Counted from the stretch's first letter, positions 1 to 9,135 are shown. The stretch is DNA of 64,000 bases from an uncultured Flavobacterium sp. (GCF_951805225.1 NZ_OX638201.1:5084001-5148000), one strand, 5' to 3'. The notes: generated from the letters alone by a model not told the origin. Numbers and translations: made by a program.

Positions 1-118
1 GCTCAAATAGTTGTAGGTTAAAACTTATAAATAATACTTTTCGTGTTAATATAATTATTGACAATACATTTATAATGAAAACTAATCTGGGAATGGTGTT
101 TCATTTGTATTTAATTTT

Positions 119-126
119 TAAATTTG
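119..126 (+). promoter_or_regulatory. Possible -7 box upstream of trxA
   Basis: TAAATTTG matches the Bacteroidota -7 consensus TAnnTTTG and lies 55 bp before the trxA start. No well-spaced -33 TTTG was found, so this is tentative. Nothing else is recognisable in the first 181 bases. Confidence 0.35.
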
Positions 127-181
127 TACTCTAGTTTGAAGAGTAACAATTCAGACGATAATTTTAAAAAGATAAGAAATT

Positions 182-499
182 ATGGCATTAGCAATAACAG
201 ATGCTACTTTTGACGAAGTAGTTTTGAAATCAGATAAACCAGTAATGGTAGATTTTTGGGCAGCATGGTGTGGTCCTTGTAGAATGGTTGGTCCAATCAT
301 CGACCAAATCAGCGAAGAGTACGCAGGTAAAGTAGTTGTTGGTAAAGTAGATGTAGATGCAAACCAAGAATTCGCTGCAAAATATGGTGTGCGTAACATA
401 CCAACCGTTTTGGTTTTTCATAACGGTGAAGTAGTAGGAAAACAAGTAGGAGTTGCTCCGAAACAAACCTACGCAGATAGTTTAGACGCTTTGTTGTAA
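182..499 (+). CDS. trxA: Thioredoxin
   Basis: This is a complete 105-residue thioredoxin, the usual length for TrxA. The redox-active motif WCGPC is at residues 29-33 with cysteines 30 and 33, preceded by the conserved VDFWAAWC strand-helix junction, and the cis-proline is in NIPTVL near residue 74. There is no signal peptide, so it should act in the cytoplasm, reducing disulfides in target proteins with electrons from thioredoxin reductase. It appears to be transcribed alone: a terminator follows at about 520 and the next gene is on the opposite strand. Identification by active site, length and fold order is secure. Confidence 0.97.
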   Translation: MALAITDATFDEVVLKSDKPVMVDFWAAWCGPCRMVGPIIDQISEEYAGKVVVGKVDVDANQEFAAKYGVRNIPTVLVFHNGEVVGKQVGVAPKQTYADSLDALL

Positions 500-519
500 T
501 CGTAAGATTATGATTTATA

Positions 520-551
520 TAAAAGAGGTTTGGCGAAAGTCAAGCCTTTTT
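520..551 (+). terminator. Rho-independent terminator of trxA
   Basis: An AGGTTTGG / TCAAGCCT stem is followed by a T-run, 20 bp after the trxA stop. A very similar hairpin follows the 4983 gene at about 5348. Confidence 0.7.
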
Positions 552-625
552 TATTGGAATAAAATTGAGCGTAATTTCTTAACATATAGATTTTTAAAAG
601 AAATGTGTTTCTTAAAAAAAAAAGA

Positions 626-714
626 CTTTGCGCCTTTGCGTCTTTGCGCGATTATAATTTTAAGCGCTTTAATTGTTGGTTGAAATTTGCGCGCAAAGAC
701 GCAAAGGCGCAAAG
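626..714. repeat. Long perfect inverted repeat, CTTTGCG family
   Basis: A 25-bp arm at 626-650 and its exact reverse complement at 690-714 flank a 39-base loop. The arms consist of CTTTGCG-like heptads. It lies between the convergent trxA and histidine kinase genes and may act as a bidirectional terminator. Related palindromes occur near 9341, 9972, 15428 and 20410. Confidence 0.85.
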
Positions 715-741
715 TTTAAATATCTATGGCGTAAAAAAGCT

Positions 742-2814
742 TTAGAATGCAATCGTGAAAGTAGTTCCTGAATCTTGCAGAGATTTGACTTCGATTTTGC
801 AATTTATGGCTGTAGCCAAATCCCGAATCAAATGCAATCCTAAACCGGATTTGATTCCTATAACTTCTGAATCGTCGTATAAAGCTTTGAATTGTTCCTG
901 AGTTCCGCCTGGACCATTGTCTGTAATAGAAAGATACGTTTGATTGTTTTCCTGCCAGGCTTTCCAGATTATTTTGCCGTTTTGGGTTTTATCAAGTGCT
1001 TTTATGGCATTTCCTGTTAAGTTTCTGATGATGGTTTTTAGGTAATTTTCATCTGTGTTTAAGATGATGTTTTGCGAATTTTCGAATAAAATTTCAATGT
1101 TTTCTACACTCGAAAAATGGTTTTTCATTTCTTCAAATATTGTAGCTATTGAGATTTCTTTAAAATGAGGTTTGAAATTTTCCATCTGACTTTTGCTCCA
1201 CAACAAAATATCTTCCATTGAGGATAATAGATTTTCTGCTCCCGAAATAACTTTCGTTTGCATGCGCAAGGCGGTGGCTTCATCAATAAGTTCCGGATTT
1301 TCTTTTTGAAGATGTAGAAAGTGAATTAAATTCGAAACGGGACTTCGCAAATCGTGATTTAAAATACTAAAAAATCGGGCTTTTATTTTATTTGCTTCGT
1401 CGAGTTCGTGGTTTAAAACCTGTAATTTCTCATTGGTTTTCTTTCGATTCTGGCTTTGTTTGAATACTAATAATACAATTATTCCAATGAGAATTAATCC
1501 CGAAATTAAAAAGATTCTCTGCTTTTTGGCTTCTTCAATCTGAATGTTTTTAATGGTATTTTGAGCCGAAAGATTTTTTATTTCCTGACCTTTTGTTCGG
1601 TTTTGATAACGGGCTTCGGCATTTGCAATGTTCTTGCTGGCAGATTCCTGCATGATTTCGTCATTAATCTTGCTGTAATTTTCGTTGTATTCATAGGCTT
1701 TTTGCCAAAGTCCCAAAGCAGCGTAACTTTGCGATAGTTTCTTGTTGATCGTAACATAAGATTCCTTGTCGTAGGTAAAAGCATTTTTTGAAGCAAGTGT
1801 CAAAGTTTCAATGGCTTTTTTATAATCTCTTTTTTCATATAAAACCCTTCCCATCGTTGTGTTCGCTTCCATTATAATTTCTTCATCGGTCGATTTTTGT
1901 CCTAATGAAACTGCTTTTTTAGCATAATTATAAGCAATGCCGATTTTGTTTTGTGTAATATAATATTCGGAAAGACTTCTATTAGCCAAACTCAAATTAA
2001 GAAACAAAGAATCTTTGGCGGAAGGATATGTATAAATTAGCTTGTAATATTTTTGAACGCTGTCGATTTTCTTTAACGGAACAAAACATTGCAAATAATA
2101 ATTGCATAAAAACGCTTTGACGTACGGCGATTTTATATAAGGTTTTGATTCGTTTAAGTATTCAATTCCTTTATCATATTGCTTCATTTTTGTGTAAGCA
2201 CTTGCAATCTGACTGTATGATATTCCAATGTTTTCGTAATTTGCTTCGCTTTTTTCGAGTTGCTTTTTATAGTTTATTGCTTTTAATTGATAACTAATAA
2301 AAGTGTCATAATCGTAATTGTCCATGTAATATTCGGCAACACTTCCGTTAAGGACAGCTTGAGAATAAGTGCTTTTTGTAGTGTCTAATACTGTTTTGAT
2401 GTACTCAATTAGATGATCTCTTTTTGCAGTTGCATTAAGAGAATAATACATATAATTAAGACGCATCAAAGTGTTGGTTTCTATTTTAAGATGTCGGGAT
2501 TTTTTAGCATATTTCCATGATAACTCATAGTTGTCTACTGCTTTTTGATATTGATTGTTGCTAAACTCATACGCATATCCTTTAAAATAATAGAATTTAC
2601 CCAAGAAAGCAGGATATTTTTGAGAGAGGTTTATGCCTTTATCAGCACTAATTATAAGTTTTGGATAATCGTCTAAATTCTTAACATCGTTGCAGAATTT
2701 AACCCAGGCTTTAAGTTTTTCGGGTTGCGTTTTATACTTTGCCAGAATAGGTTCTTGCTGTGCGAAAACAGTTAAGTTGATGAAAAACAAAAACAAGAAC
2801 CCCATTTTTTTCAT
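742..2814 (-). CDS. TPR-containing sensor histidine kinase
   Basis: The 690-residue protein has an N-terminal signal peptide (to about residue 19), a long tetratricopeptide-like sensor region (about 60-400), one membrane helix (433-451), a short coiled coil, and a histidine kinase core. The H-box FSILNHDLRSP places the phospho-accepting His at 487. The ATPase has an N-box near 597-605, G1 DNGPGG at 632-637 and GLGLHL near 657. The TPR part should face the periplasm and the kinase the cytoplasm. It overlaps the upstream response regulator by 4 bp (ATGA), so the two form a two-component pair. The signal it senses is not visible in the sequence. Confidence 0.93.
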   Translation of the reverse strand: MKKMGFLFLFFINLTVFAQQEPILAKYKTQPEKLKAWVKFCNDVKNLDDYPKLIISADKGINLSQKYPAFLGKFYYFKGYAYEFSNNQYQKAVDNYELSWKYAKKSRHLKIETNTLMRLNYMYYSLNATAKRDHLIEYIKTVLDTTKSTYSQAVLNGSVAEYYMDNYDYDTFISYQLKAINYKKQLEKSEANYENIGISYSQIASAYTKMKQYDKGIEYLNESKPYIKSPYVKAFLCNYYLQCFVPLKKIDSVQKYYKLIYTYPSAKDSLFLNLSLANRSLSEYYITQNKIGIAYNYAKKAVSLGQKSTDEEIIMEANTTMGRVLYEKRDYKKAIETLTLASKNAFTYDKESYVTINKKLSQSYAALGLWQKAYEYNENYSKINDEIMQESASKNIANAEARYQNRTKGQEIKNLSAQNTIKNIQIEEAKKQRIFLISGLILIGIIVLLVFKQSQNRKKTNEKLQVLNHELDEANKIKARFFSILNHDLRSPVSNLIHFLHLQKENPELIDEATALRMQTKVISGAENLLSSMEDILLWSKSQMENFKPHFKEISIATIFEEMKNHFSSVENIEILFENSQNIILNTDENYLKTIIRNLTGNAIKALDKTQNGKIIWKAWQENNQTYLSITDNGPGGTQEQFKALYDDSEVIGIKSGLGLHLIRDLATAINCKIEVKSLQDSGTTFTIAF

Positions 2815-3518
2815 GAGAACAGATTTAGGTTTTCTTTATAACTTCTGCCAACGGGAATCGTAATATTGTTGTTTAGAAGAATTTCGGTCGAATTTATTTT
2901 CTGAATGAATTGCTTCTGAACCGCAAAACTTCTATGAATTCGGATAAAAGACTGAAAATGATCTTCTTTCAAAAGATTGCCAATACTCGATAAAACGCAA
3001 TGTCTTTTTTTGTCTGTAATAATTAAGGTATAATCTTTTAAAGCTTCGAGATATAAAATTTCGTGTAGTTTGACTTTCGTCTGATCGTGACCTTCTTTTA
3101 TATAAATAGTGTCGCCGCCAATACTTGCTTCAAAAAGTGAGGCTTTCAATTTAATTTCCATAAACTCTTCGATTCGGCTTATGGTTTGTGCAAATCGATC
3201 AAGTTTTAATGGTTTTACAATAAAATCAAGCGTTTCTATTTCGAAACTTTCTACCGCATGTTCAGGATGTGCTGTTATAAAAATACAAACGGGAATTTCT
3301 AAGGCTTGTTTTCTGAATTCGATTCCGTTTAAACCCGGCATATCAATATCCAGAAACAAGATGTCGATCTTTTCTTTTTCGATAAATAAAAACGCATCTT
3401 CTGCCGATTCAAAAACACCTAAAATATCCAAAATCGGAAATTTTTTGGCAAACGATAACACCGTAAGTCTGTCAATTTCGTCATCGTCGATAATGATACA
3501 AGTGTATTTTTTGGTCAT
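2811..3518 (-). CDS. LytTR-family response regulator
   Basis: The protein has 235 residues. Residues 1-120 are a CheY-like receiver with the acidic pocket IIDDDE (about 9-14), phospho-acceptor Asp57 in LFLDIDMPG, and a conserved Lys in FIVKPL. Residues about 130-235 are a LytTR DNA-binding domain (VKLHEILYLEALKDY; RIHRSFAVQ). This architecture, known from LytR and AgrA, binds DNA as a transcription factor. It is co-transcribed with the TPR kinase by a 4-bp overlap, regulator first. The lipoprotein cluster starting 200 bp away on the other strand is a plausible target, but that is inference from position only. Confidence 0.95.
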   Translation of the reverse strand: MTKKYTCIIIDDDEIDRLTVLSFAKKFPILDILGVFESAEDAFLFIEKEKIDILFLDIDMPGLNGIEFRKQALEIPVCIFITAHPEHAVESFEIETLDFIVKPLKLDRFAQTISRIEEFMEIKLKASLFEASIGGDTIYIKEGHDQTKVKLHEILYLEALKDYTLIITDKKRHCVLSSIGNLLKEDHFQSFIRIHRSFAVQKQFIQKINSTEILLNNNITIPVGRSYKENLNLFS

Positions 3519-3722
3519 TTGATTCGGTTTTATAGTTGTCTGTCTATTTAAAATGTTGTTTATCTATTGGTGGTTTTTCCGCCCATTTTAATCCTGCAAA
3601 TTTGTTTTGTAATTAAGCCTTCAGATAAAAGAAACGTTCTGTTACTATCATTTGGCTTTTACAAAAATAACGCTATTGAATTAAAAATTAACCATTTAAT
3701 GAATTATTAAAACCAAATTATT

Positions 3723-4259
3723 ATGAAAATTACTAAAACCATTTTTGCCATTTTATTACTTACTATTTTTTCAACTTCATGCAGCAGCGATGACGGAAAA
3801 GACGGAGTTGATGGACAAGTAGGAGCAACGGGAGCAACCGGAACGGCAAATGTTATTTATAGCGCATGGATAACGGCGCCAACTGCAGCTGCAGAAACAA
3901 TTGATGGAACTTCAGGAATATCTACAACTATTAATGCACCGGAATTGTCTGATGATATTCTTTCAAAAGGAACCATATTAGTGTATGTGTCTTTTGGAAT
4001 TGGTACCTATACATTGCCTTATACTTCGACAGCTGGCGGATTTGTCAATACAATTACGGCTATTTCTACTCTAAAGAAAATCAAATTGTTCCGATTTAGA
4101 CATGATGCCGGAGGAACTGTAGGTCTTCCAACAACGCTGAGCTGGCGTTATATCTTGATTCCGGGTGGCGTTGCTGCGGCGACATCAAAAGAAGCCAAAT
4201 TAGATTATTCTAAAATGAGTTACGAAGAAGTTTGTACGCATTTTAATATTCAAAAATAG
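3723..4259 (+). CDS. Lipoprotein with collagen-like Gly-X-Y stretch
   Basis: This 178-residue protein has a lipoprotein signal ending at Cys20, followed by SSDDGKDG; acidic residues after the Cys are typical of surface-exported Bacteroidota lipoproteins. Residues about 24-42 form a short Gly-X-Y run (GKDGVDGQVGATGATG) of the type seen in bacterial collagen-like proteins. The remainder is a Thr/Ala/Gly-rich, probably beta-rich domain of unknown function. The gene is the first of three similarly oriented lipoprotein-like genes placed divergently from the LytTR two-component pair. I do not recognise a specific function. Confidence 0.8.
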   Translation: MKITKTIFAILLLTIFSTSCSSDDGKDGVDGQVGATGATGTANVIYSAWITAPTAAAETIDGTSGISTTINAPELSDDILSKGTILVYVSFGIGTYTLPYTSTAGGFVNTITAISTLKKIKLFRFRHDAGGTVGLPTTLSWRYILIPGGVAAATSKEAKLDYSKMSYEEVCTHFNIQK

Positions 4260-4320
4260 TTTTCCCAAAAGAAAATAAAAGTATTTAAAACCAAATAAAT
4301 AACCAGTTAATTAATTTATC

Positions 4321-4917
4321 ATGAAAACTTTAAAAACGATTTTAGCCCTTTTATTACTGGCGCTGTTAACGATTTCGTGCAGCGGTGACGATAATGATAA
4401 TAAAGGTCCGGTTACTTATGTGGCCGAAAATCCTTTAGATTCTTATTTGACAACCTCAGGATTTAATCAAAAAGCAGTGGATGTTAAAAATGAGGGATTC
4501 TATGAGTTTGGCTTTAGCTTTAAGCCAACAGTTACGGGTAAAATAACTTCCGTTTTTGCAAAAATGCCAGATACAAATACAGCTTTAAGAATTACAATAT
4601 GGGATGCATCAACTAAAACTGTTATACATTCTGAAAAAATGTTTGTTTCTGTAGCAAACATGGCTTTCGAAAAAACAATAGTACCTATTCAGCTTATTAA
4701 AGATAAAGAATATTTTTTATCGGTTTATAGTGATGACTGGATTTCCAGAACAAAAACGGACGGATCTTCGACAACTTATCCTATTGTGGCGGGAAATATT
4801 ATAATTACCGGATATGCATATTCCCTAAGTTCGGCAACAGAACCTGTTTATCCTTCAACCAAAAGGTTTGATTATTATGCAGGAGATTTTTCTTTTCTGT
4901 TTAAACAAACAGAATAA
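4321..4917 (+). CDS. Small lipoprotein, DUF4082-like
   Basis: The protein has 198 residues with a lipobox at Cys20 (LLTISC) followed by SGDDNDN, again a surface-lipoprotein pattern. The mature part has a jelly-roll-like pattern: FGFSFKPTVTGKITSVFAKMP, then LRITIWDAS, and later LIKDKEYFLSVYSDDW. It resembles DUF4082-type domains that follow a rule of hiding changes in a carbohydrate- or wall-associated beta-sandwich; the match is by pattern only. It is the intact parent of the shortened copy that follows at 4983. Its binding partner is unknown. Confidence 0.75.
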   Translation: MKTLKTILALLLLALLTISCSGDDNDNKGPVTYVAENPLDSYLTTSGFNQKAVDVKNEGFYEFGFSFKPTVTGKITSVFAKMPDTNTALRITIWDASTKTVIHSEKMFVSVANMAFEKTIVPIQLIKDKEYFLSVYSDDWISRTKTDGSSTTYPIVAGNIIITGYAYSLSSATEPVYPSTKRFDYYAGDFSFLFKQTE

Positions 4918-4982
4918 TACCTCTTTTTTCTAGTTGATTTTCTCGAAATAACATGTTTAATAAACCTCAAAACTAAATTATT

Positions 4983-5312
4983 ATGAAAGCCTTAAAACCT
5001 TTTTTACCGCTTTTGATATTCACATTTTTGATACTCATACTCGTGACAATCTCTTATAATACTGACGATAACAAAGCAGAACGTTTTACTTATAATGAAG
5101 GAAATTCTCTCACGACTTATATGGCGTTATCAGGATTTTATCAAAAAACTAAAGCCACGAAGAATGTTCCGGTTTTTTCTAAGCCCGGTTTTAAATTCAA
5201 ACCGAGTGCTACAGGCAAAATAAACGCTTTTATTGTGAATATCCCAGATGGAAATCCTGCTTTAAGAGTTGCTTTATGGGATACAACTTTGAAATTTCAA
5301 CAAACTGAATAA
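4983..5312 (+). pseudogene. Decayed, internally deleted copy of the 4321 lipoprotein gene
   Basis: The 109-residue reading frame aligns with the 198-residue neighbour from the start (MKALKP versus MKTLKT) through the LRVALWDTT segment (LRITIWDAS in the neighbour). It then jumps directly to FQQTE, which matches the extreme C-terminus FKQTE, so about 80 codons are missing in frame. The lipobox cysteine is also replaced: TISYNTDDN versus TISCSGDDN. Without the Cys it cannot be lipidated, and half of the domain is gone. I read it as a tandem duplicate undergoing loss, although the frame is still open. Confidence 0.7.
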
Positions 5313-5347
5313 TTTTATTTTTGGATAGCTTGAATTAGTAAGTTTGG

Positions 5348-5377
5348 AAAAGGTTTGGCGCAAGTCAGACCTTTTTT
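5348..5377 (+). terminator. Terminator after the lipoprotein cluster
   Basis: A hairpin AAGGTTTG / CAGACCTT is followed by seven T residues. It closes the 3723-5312 cluster. Confidence 0.65.
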
Positions 5378-5385
5378 TGTTTTAG

Positions 5386-5436
5386 CCACAGATTAAATGA
5401 TTTTTTTAATCTGTGAAAATCATTTAATTCGTGGCA
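5386..5436. repeat. Intergenic inverted repeat before the M1 peptidase gene
   Basis: Arms at 5386-5404 and 5417-5436 (GCCAC..ATTAAATGATTT and its near complement) form an imperfect palindrome. The upstream ATG at 5431 lies within it, which argues that translation of the peptidase starts later, at 5476. Confidence 0.6.
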
Positions 5437-5475
5437 AACTTTTTTTATTTTTACGAATCATATATTCCTATAAAA

Positions 5476-8052
5476 ATGAAAATTCTCTACAGCTTTCTTT
5501 GTGTTCTTGCATTTACTACAATTGGTTTTTCTCAATCGAAACAAAAAGAAAATCTTGTTTTAGATAATGGTGTTTCAGAGCAAATGGCAATTTTTCGAAA
5601 ACATCAAATCTCTAATGTTACTTACGAACTTTCGTTTGAGATTCCGAAAGAAAAACAACAGGAAATTAATTCGAATCTGACTTTGAATCTGGCTATTTCT
5701 GATCTAAGCGAGCCTTTGTATTTAGATTTTAAAGAGAAAACTCAGAATATAAAATCTATTCTGGTTAACGGAAAAAGTACTGCAATTCTTCATGAGAAAG
5801 GACATATTGTTATTGCTGCCAAAGACTTGATTTTAGGAAAAAATACTGTCGGAATTTCGTTTATAGCAGGAGATTTATCTTTGAACAGAAATGATGATTT
5901 CTTGTATACTTTACTAGTTCCGGATCGCGCAAGTACATTATTTCCGTGTTTTGATCAGCCGGATATTAAAGCAACTTACAAATTGAGTTTAACGGTTCCT
6001 AAAGATTGGTCGGTTTTGGCTGGAGCCGATGTAAAAGAGAAAGTAGAAAAAGGAGATTTTACGTCTTATACTTTTGGAGAATCAGACAAAATGAGCACTT
6101 ATTTGTTTTCGTTTGTAGCCGGAAAATTCAAAACGGTAACGCAGAAACCAGGAAATCGAGAAATGACGATGTTATATCGTGAAAACAACGAAGAGAAAAT
6201 AAAAGTTAGTACCGATACTATTTTCAGTTTACACCAACAATCATTAGACTTTTTAGAAAAATATACCAATTATAAATTTCCATTTCAGAAGTTAGATTTT
6301 GCTTCAATTCCCGTTTTTCAATATGGCGGAATGGAACATGTTGGCGCAATTCAATACAAAGAATCAAGTCTTTTTTTGGATAATAGCGCAACAGACAGCG
6401 AGAAACTTGATCGTGCAAAACTAATCGCGCATGAAACATCGCATATGTGGTTTGGCGATTTGGTTACTATGAAATGGTTTGATGATGTCTGGATGAAAGA
6501 AGTGTTTGCAAACTTTATGGCAGACAAAATTATGAATCCAATCTTTCCGAAAATCAATCATAATTTGCAGTTTTTCTCAGCACATTATGCAAGCGCTTAC
6601 GCGGAAGATCGCTCGTTGGGAACGCATCCGATAAAGCAAAATTTAGCTAATTTAAAAGATGCAGGTTCGCTTTACGGCGCAATTATTTATAATAAAGCGC
6701 CAATAATGATGCGTCAATTAGAAGCTTCGATGGGAAAAGAAGCTTTTCAGAAAGGACTTGAAAAATACATTAAGAAATACGCAAACGATAATGCAGATTG
6801 GAATAATCTAGTTGAAATTCTAGATGCTGAAACTCCGCTTGATATGCAAAAATGGAGCAAAGTTTGGGTAAACAAATCCGGAAGAGCCATTTTTACAGAT
6901 AAAATAAAATATGATGCTCAAAACCGAATTTCAGCTTTCGAAATTCAGCAAAAAGCAGAAGATAAGTCCGATAATATCTGGCCTCAGGTTTTTCAGATTG
7001 GTTTGATTTATCCGGATAATGTTAAGATTGTTGAGGTTAATATTAAAGACAAAAACAGTAGTATAAAAACTTTAATTGGGCAACCAAAACCTGAGAGTAT
7101 TGTTTACAATTATAATGGTTTTGGATATGGAGTTTTTCCGCTTGACGGGAATAATTTAAATTATATATCAACTTTGAAAGATGAGGTTGCAAGAGCGTCA
7201 AGTTATAGCAATCTTTATGAAAACACTTTAAACGGAAATGTTTCGCCAAATAAAGCGTTTGATTGTTTTATAAAAGGAATTCAAGTCGAGCAAAACGAGT
7301 TGGTTTTGAAAATAATTACGAATCAGACAAATGCTGTTTTTTGGAAATTCCTAACAGAAAAGCAACAAAACAAGGCACAGAAACAACTTGAAGATGTTTT
7401 GTATGAACGTTTACAAGCCAATTTGTCGAGTAATATCAAAAAGACATTATTCAATTTATTTAGTTCAATCGCTTATTCAGATTCGGCGAAAGCCAAATTA
7501 TATCAGATTTGGAATAAAGAAATTGCGATTCCAAGTTTAAAATTAAATGAAGACGATTATACCAATATTGCAATGAATTTGGCGATATTCAAGCATGAAA
7601 AAGTAAATGAAATCCTGAATAAAACCAAAACAACAATCACAAATCCGGACAAACAAAAGCGATTTGAGTTCTTACTTCCGTCTTTATCGAATGATGAATC
7701 AGTTCGAAATGCCTTTATGGAATCGTTAAAAGATGACAAAAACAGAGAAAAAGAAGCGTGGGTTTCTGTTGGATTAGCTAATTTTCATCATCCGTTGCGT
7801 CAGGAAAATGCTCAAAAGTATATTAGATTTTCATTAGATTTGGTGGATGAAATTCAGCGCACGGGAGATATTTTCTTTCCAAAAGATTGGTTGAGTAATA
7901 CCGTTGGAAAATATTCGTCGAAATATGCTTTTGATGAAGTACAGCGATTCTTAAAAGAAAACCCTAATTTTAGTCCAATTCTGAAAAGGAAATTGTTGCA
8001 AGCGACGGACGGTTTGTACCGCGCACAAAATATTAAAAAAGAAACCGAATGA
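5476..8052 (+). CDS. Exported M1-family metallopeptidase (aminopeptidase)
   Basis: I place the start at 5476: from there the 858-residue product begins with a clean signal peptide (MKILYSFLCVLAFTTIGFSQ), whereas the 15 codons before it overlap an inverted repeat. The zinc site HETSH is at 319-323 with the third ligand Glu342 in WMKEVFANF, exactly the HExxH-x18-E spacing. The substrate-amine-recognising GxMEN loop reads GGMEH at 284-288, with His replacing Asn. The transition-state Tyr is in GAIIYNKAP. A C-terminal helical domain follows. It should remove N-terminal residues from peptides in the periplasm. It overlaps the next gene by 4 bp. Confidence 0.93.
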   Translation: MKILYSFLCVLAFTTIGFSQSKQKENLVLDNGVSEQMAIFRKHQISNVTYELSFEIPKEKQQEINSNLTLNLAISDLSEPLYLDFKEKTQNIKSILVNGKSTAILHEKGHIVIAAKDLILGKNTVGISFIAGDLSLNRNDDFLYTLLVPDRASTLFPCFDQPDIKATYKLSLTVPKDWSVLAGADVKEKVEKGDFTSYTFGESDKMSTYLFSFVAGKFKTVTQKPGNREMTMLYRENNEEKIKVSTDTIFSLHQQSLDFLEKYTNYKFPFQKLDFASIPVFQYGGMEHVGAIQYKESSLFLDNSATDSEKLDRAKLIAHETSHMWFGDLVTMKWFDDVWMKEVFANFMADKIMNPIFPKINHNLQFFSAHYASAYAEDRSLGTHPIKQNLANLKDAGSLYGAIIYNKAPIMMRQLEASMGKEAFQKGLEKYIKKYANDNADWNNLVEILDAETPLDMQKWSKVWVNKSGRAIFTDKIKYDAQNRISAFEIQQKAEDKSDNIWPQVFQIGLIYPDNVKIVEVNIKDKNSSIKTLIGQPKPESIVYNYNGFGYGVFPLDGNNLNYISTLKDEVARASSYSNLYENTLNGNVSPNKAFDCFIKGIQVEQNELVLKIITNQTNAVFWKFLTEKQQNKAQKQLEDVLYERLQANLSSNIKKTLFNLFSSIAYSDSAKAKLYQIWNKEIAIPSLKLNEDDYTNIAMNLAIFKHEKVNEILNKTKTTITNPDKQKRFEFLLPSLSNDESVRNAFMESLKDDKNREKEAWVSVGLANFHHPLRQENAQKYIRFSLDLVDEIQRTGDIFFPKDWLSNTVGKYSSKYAFDEVQRFLKENPNFSPILKRKLLQATDGLYRAQNIKKETE

Positions 8053-8975
8053 AAATTGAATCGGAAATAGAGAAAGTCTCCAGTTTTCAGCATCTCGAAA
8101 TGCTGGCAAATCAGGTTGTAGAAGGTTTTATATCTGGAATGCACAAGAGTCCGTTTCATGGATTTTCGGCTGAATTTGCTGAGCATAAAGTCTATAATGC
8201 GGGTGAAAGCACAAAACATATCGATTGGAAATTATTTGCCAAAACAGATCGTTTATATACGAAACGTTATGAAGAAGAAACCAATTTGCGTTGTCATCTT
8301 ATAGTCGATAATTCGTCGTCGATGCATTATCCGGAACTAAAATCTGGTCGGCCTTTTTATGAAAAGAAGATTGGATTTGCAGTTTTGGCGTCGGCAGTTT
8401 TGATGAATATCTTAAAGAAACAGCGTGATGCGGTTGGTTTAAGCGTTTTCTCAGACAGTTACGAATATTATGCTCCCGAAAAAGGAAGTGATCGCCATCA
8501 TAGAATGCTGCTCAATAAATTAGAGCAATTATTAGAACAGCCAAAAGTCAAAAAGACAACCGATACAATTACGTATTTGCATCAAATTGCGGAGAAAATG
8601 CATCGCCGTTCGATGATTATCATATTTACGGATATGTTTCAGTCAGAAGATGATGAGAAGTTGTTTAATGCTTTGCAACATTTAAAACACAATAAACATA
8701 AAGTCGTTTTATTTCATGTTGTAGATGATAAAACGGAGCTTAAATTTGACTTTGATAATGCGCCTCGAAAGTTTATTGACTTAGAATCTGGTGAAGAAGT
8801 ATCGATTTTTGCTGATAATGTAAAAGTAGAATACGAAAAAAGGGCAGAAGAGTACTTTAAAAAACTGTCTTTGACTTGTGCAAAGAACCAAATTAAGTAC
8901 GTTCCGGTGAATGTTGGTGATAATTTTGAAAAAATATTGACTACATATTTAGTTGAAAAACAAAACTTTGGCTAA
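8049..8975 (+). CDS. DUF58 family protein with vWA-like fold
   Basis: This 308-residue cytoplasmic protein carries the DUF58 core AGESTKHIDWKLFAKTDRLYTKRYEEE at about residues 51-77, followed by a metal-ion-dependent adhesion-type motif DNSSSM at 87-92. DUF58 proteins usually sit with MoxR ATPases and vWA/BatA membrane proteins, but none are next to this one. Here it is translationally coupled (ATGA overlap) to the M1 peptidase. Its biochemical role is unknown; a scaffold role in envelope assembly is a family-level guess. Confidence 0.88.
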   Translation: MKIESEIEKVSSFQHLEMLANQVVEGFISGMHKSPFHGFSAEFAEHKVYNAGESTKHIDWKLFAKTDRLYTKRYEEETNLRCHLIVDNSSSMHYPELKSGRPFYEKKIGFAVLASAVLMNILKKQRDAVGLSVFSDSYEYYAPEKGSDRHHRMLLNKLEQLLEQPKVKKTTDTITYLHQIAEKMHRRSMIIIFTDMFQSEDDEKLFNALQHLKHNKHKVVLFHVVDDKTELKFDFDNAPRKFIDLESGEEVSIFADNVKVEYEKRAEEYFKKLSLTCAKNQIKYVPVNVGDNFEKILTTYLVEKQNFG

Positions 8976-9013
8976 AGATTTAAAAATATATTTAATTTTT
9001 TTTATCAAAACGC

Positions 9014-9043
9014 TTGCAGAAATGAAATTCTGTACTATCTTTG
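9014..9043 (+). promoter_or_regulatory. Promoter of tRNA-Asp copy 1
   Basis: TTG at 9014-9016, a 19-bp spacer, and TATCTTTG at 9036-9043 match the Bacteroidota sigma-A consensus (TTTG / TAnnTTTG). The tRNA starts 18 bp after the -7 box. Confidence 0.75.
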
Positions 9044-9061
9044 CAACCGCAATAACGCAGA

Positions 9062-9135
9062 GGTTTGGTAGTTCAGTTGGTTAGAATACATGCCTGTCAC
9101 GCATGGGGTCGCGGGTTCGAGTCCCGTCCAGACCG
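9062..9135 (+). tRNA. tRNA-Asp(GTC), copy 1
   Basis: A 74-base cloverleaf. The acceptor arms GGTTTGG / CCAGACC pair with one G-U; the anticodon loop CTGTCAC carries GTC, and the T-arm has GGTTCGAGTCC. The discriminator is G and CCA is not encoded. It is identical to the copy at 9840. Confidence 0.96.

Noticed and set aside
2811..5312. Regulator, kinase and lipoprotein cluster considered as one new signalling system
   Set aside because: Only proximity links them; no shared operator or domain evidence was found.
5431..5475. Upstream ATG of the M1 peptidase
   Set aside because: The extra 15 codons overlap an inverted repeat and hide a clean signal peptide that begins at 5476.
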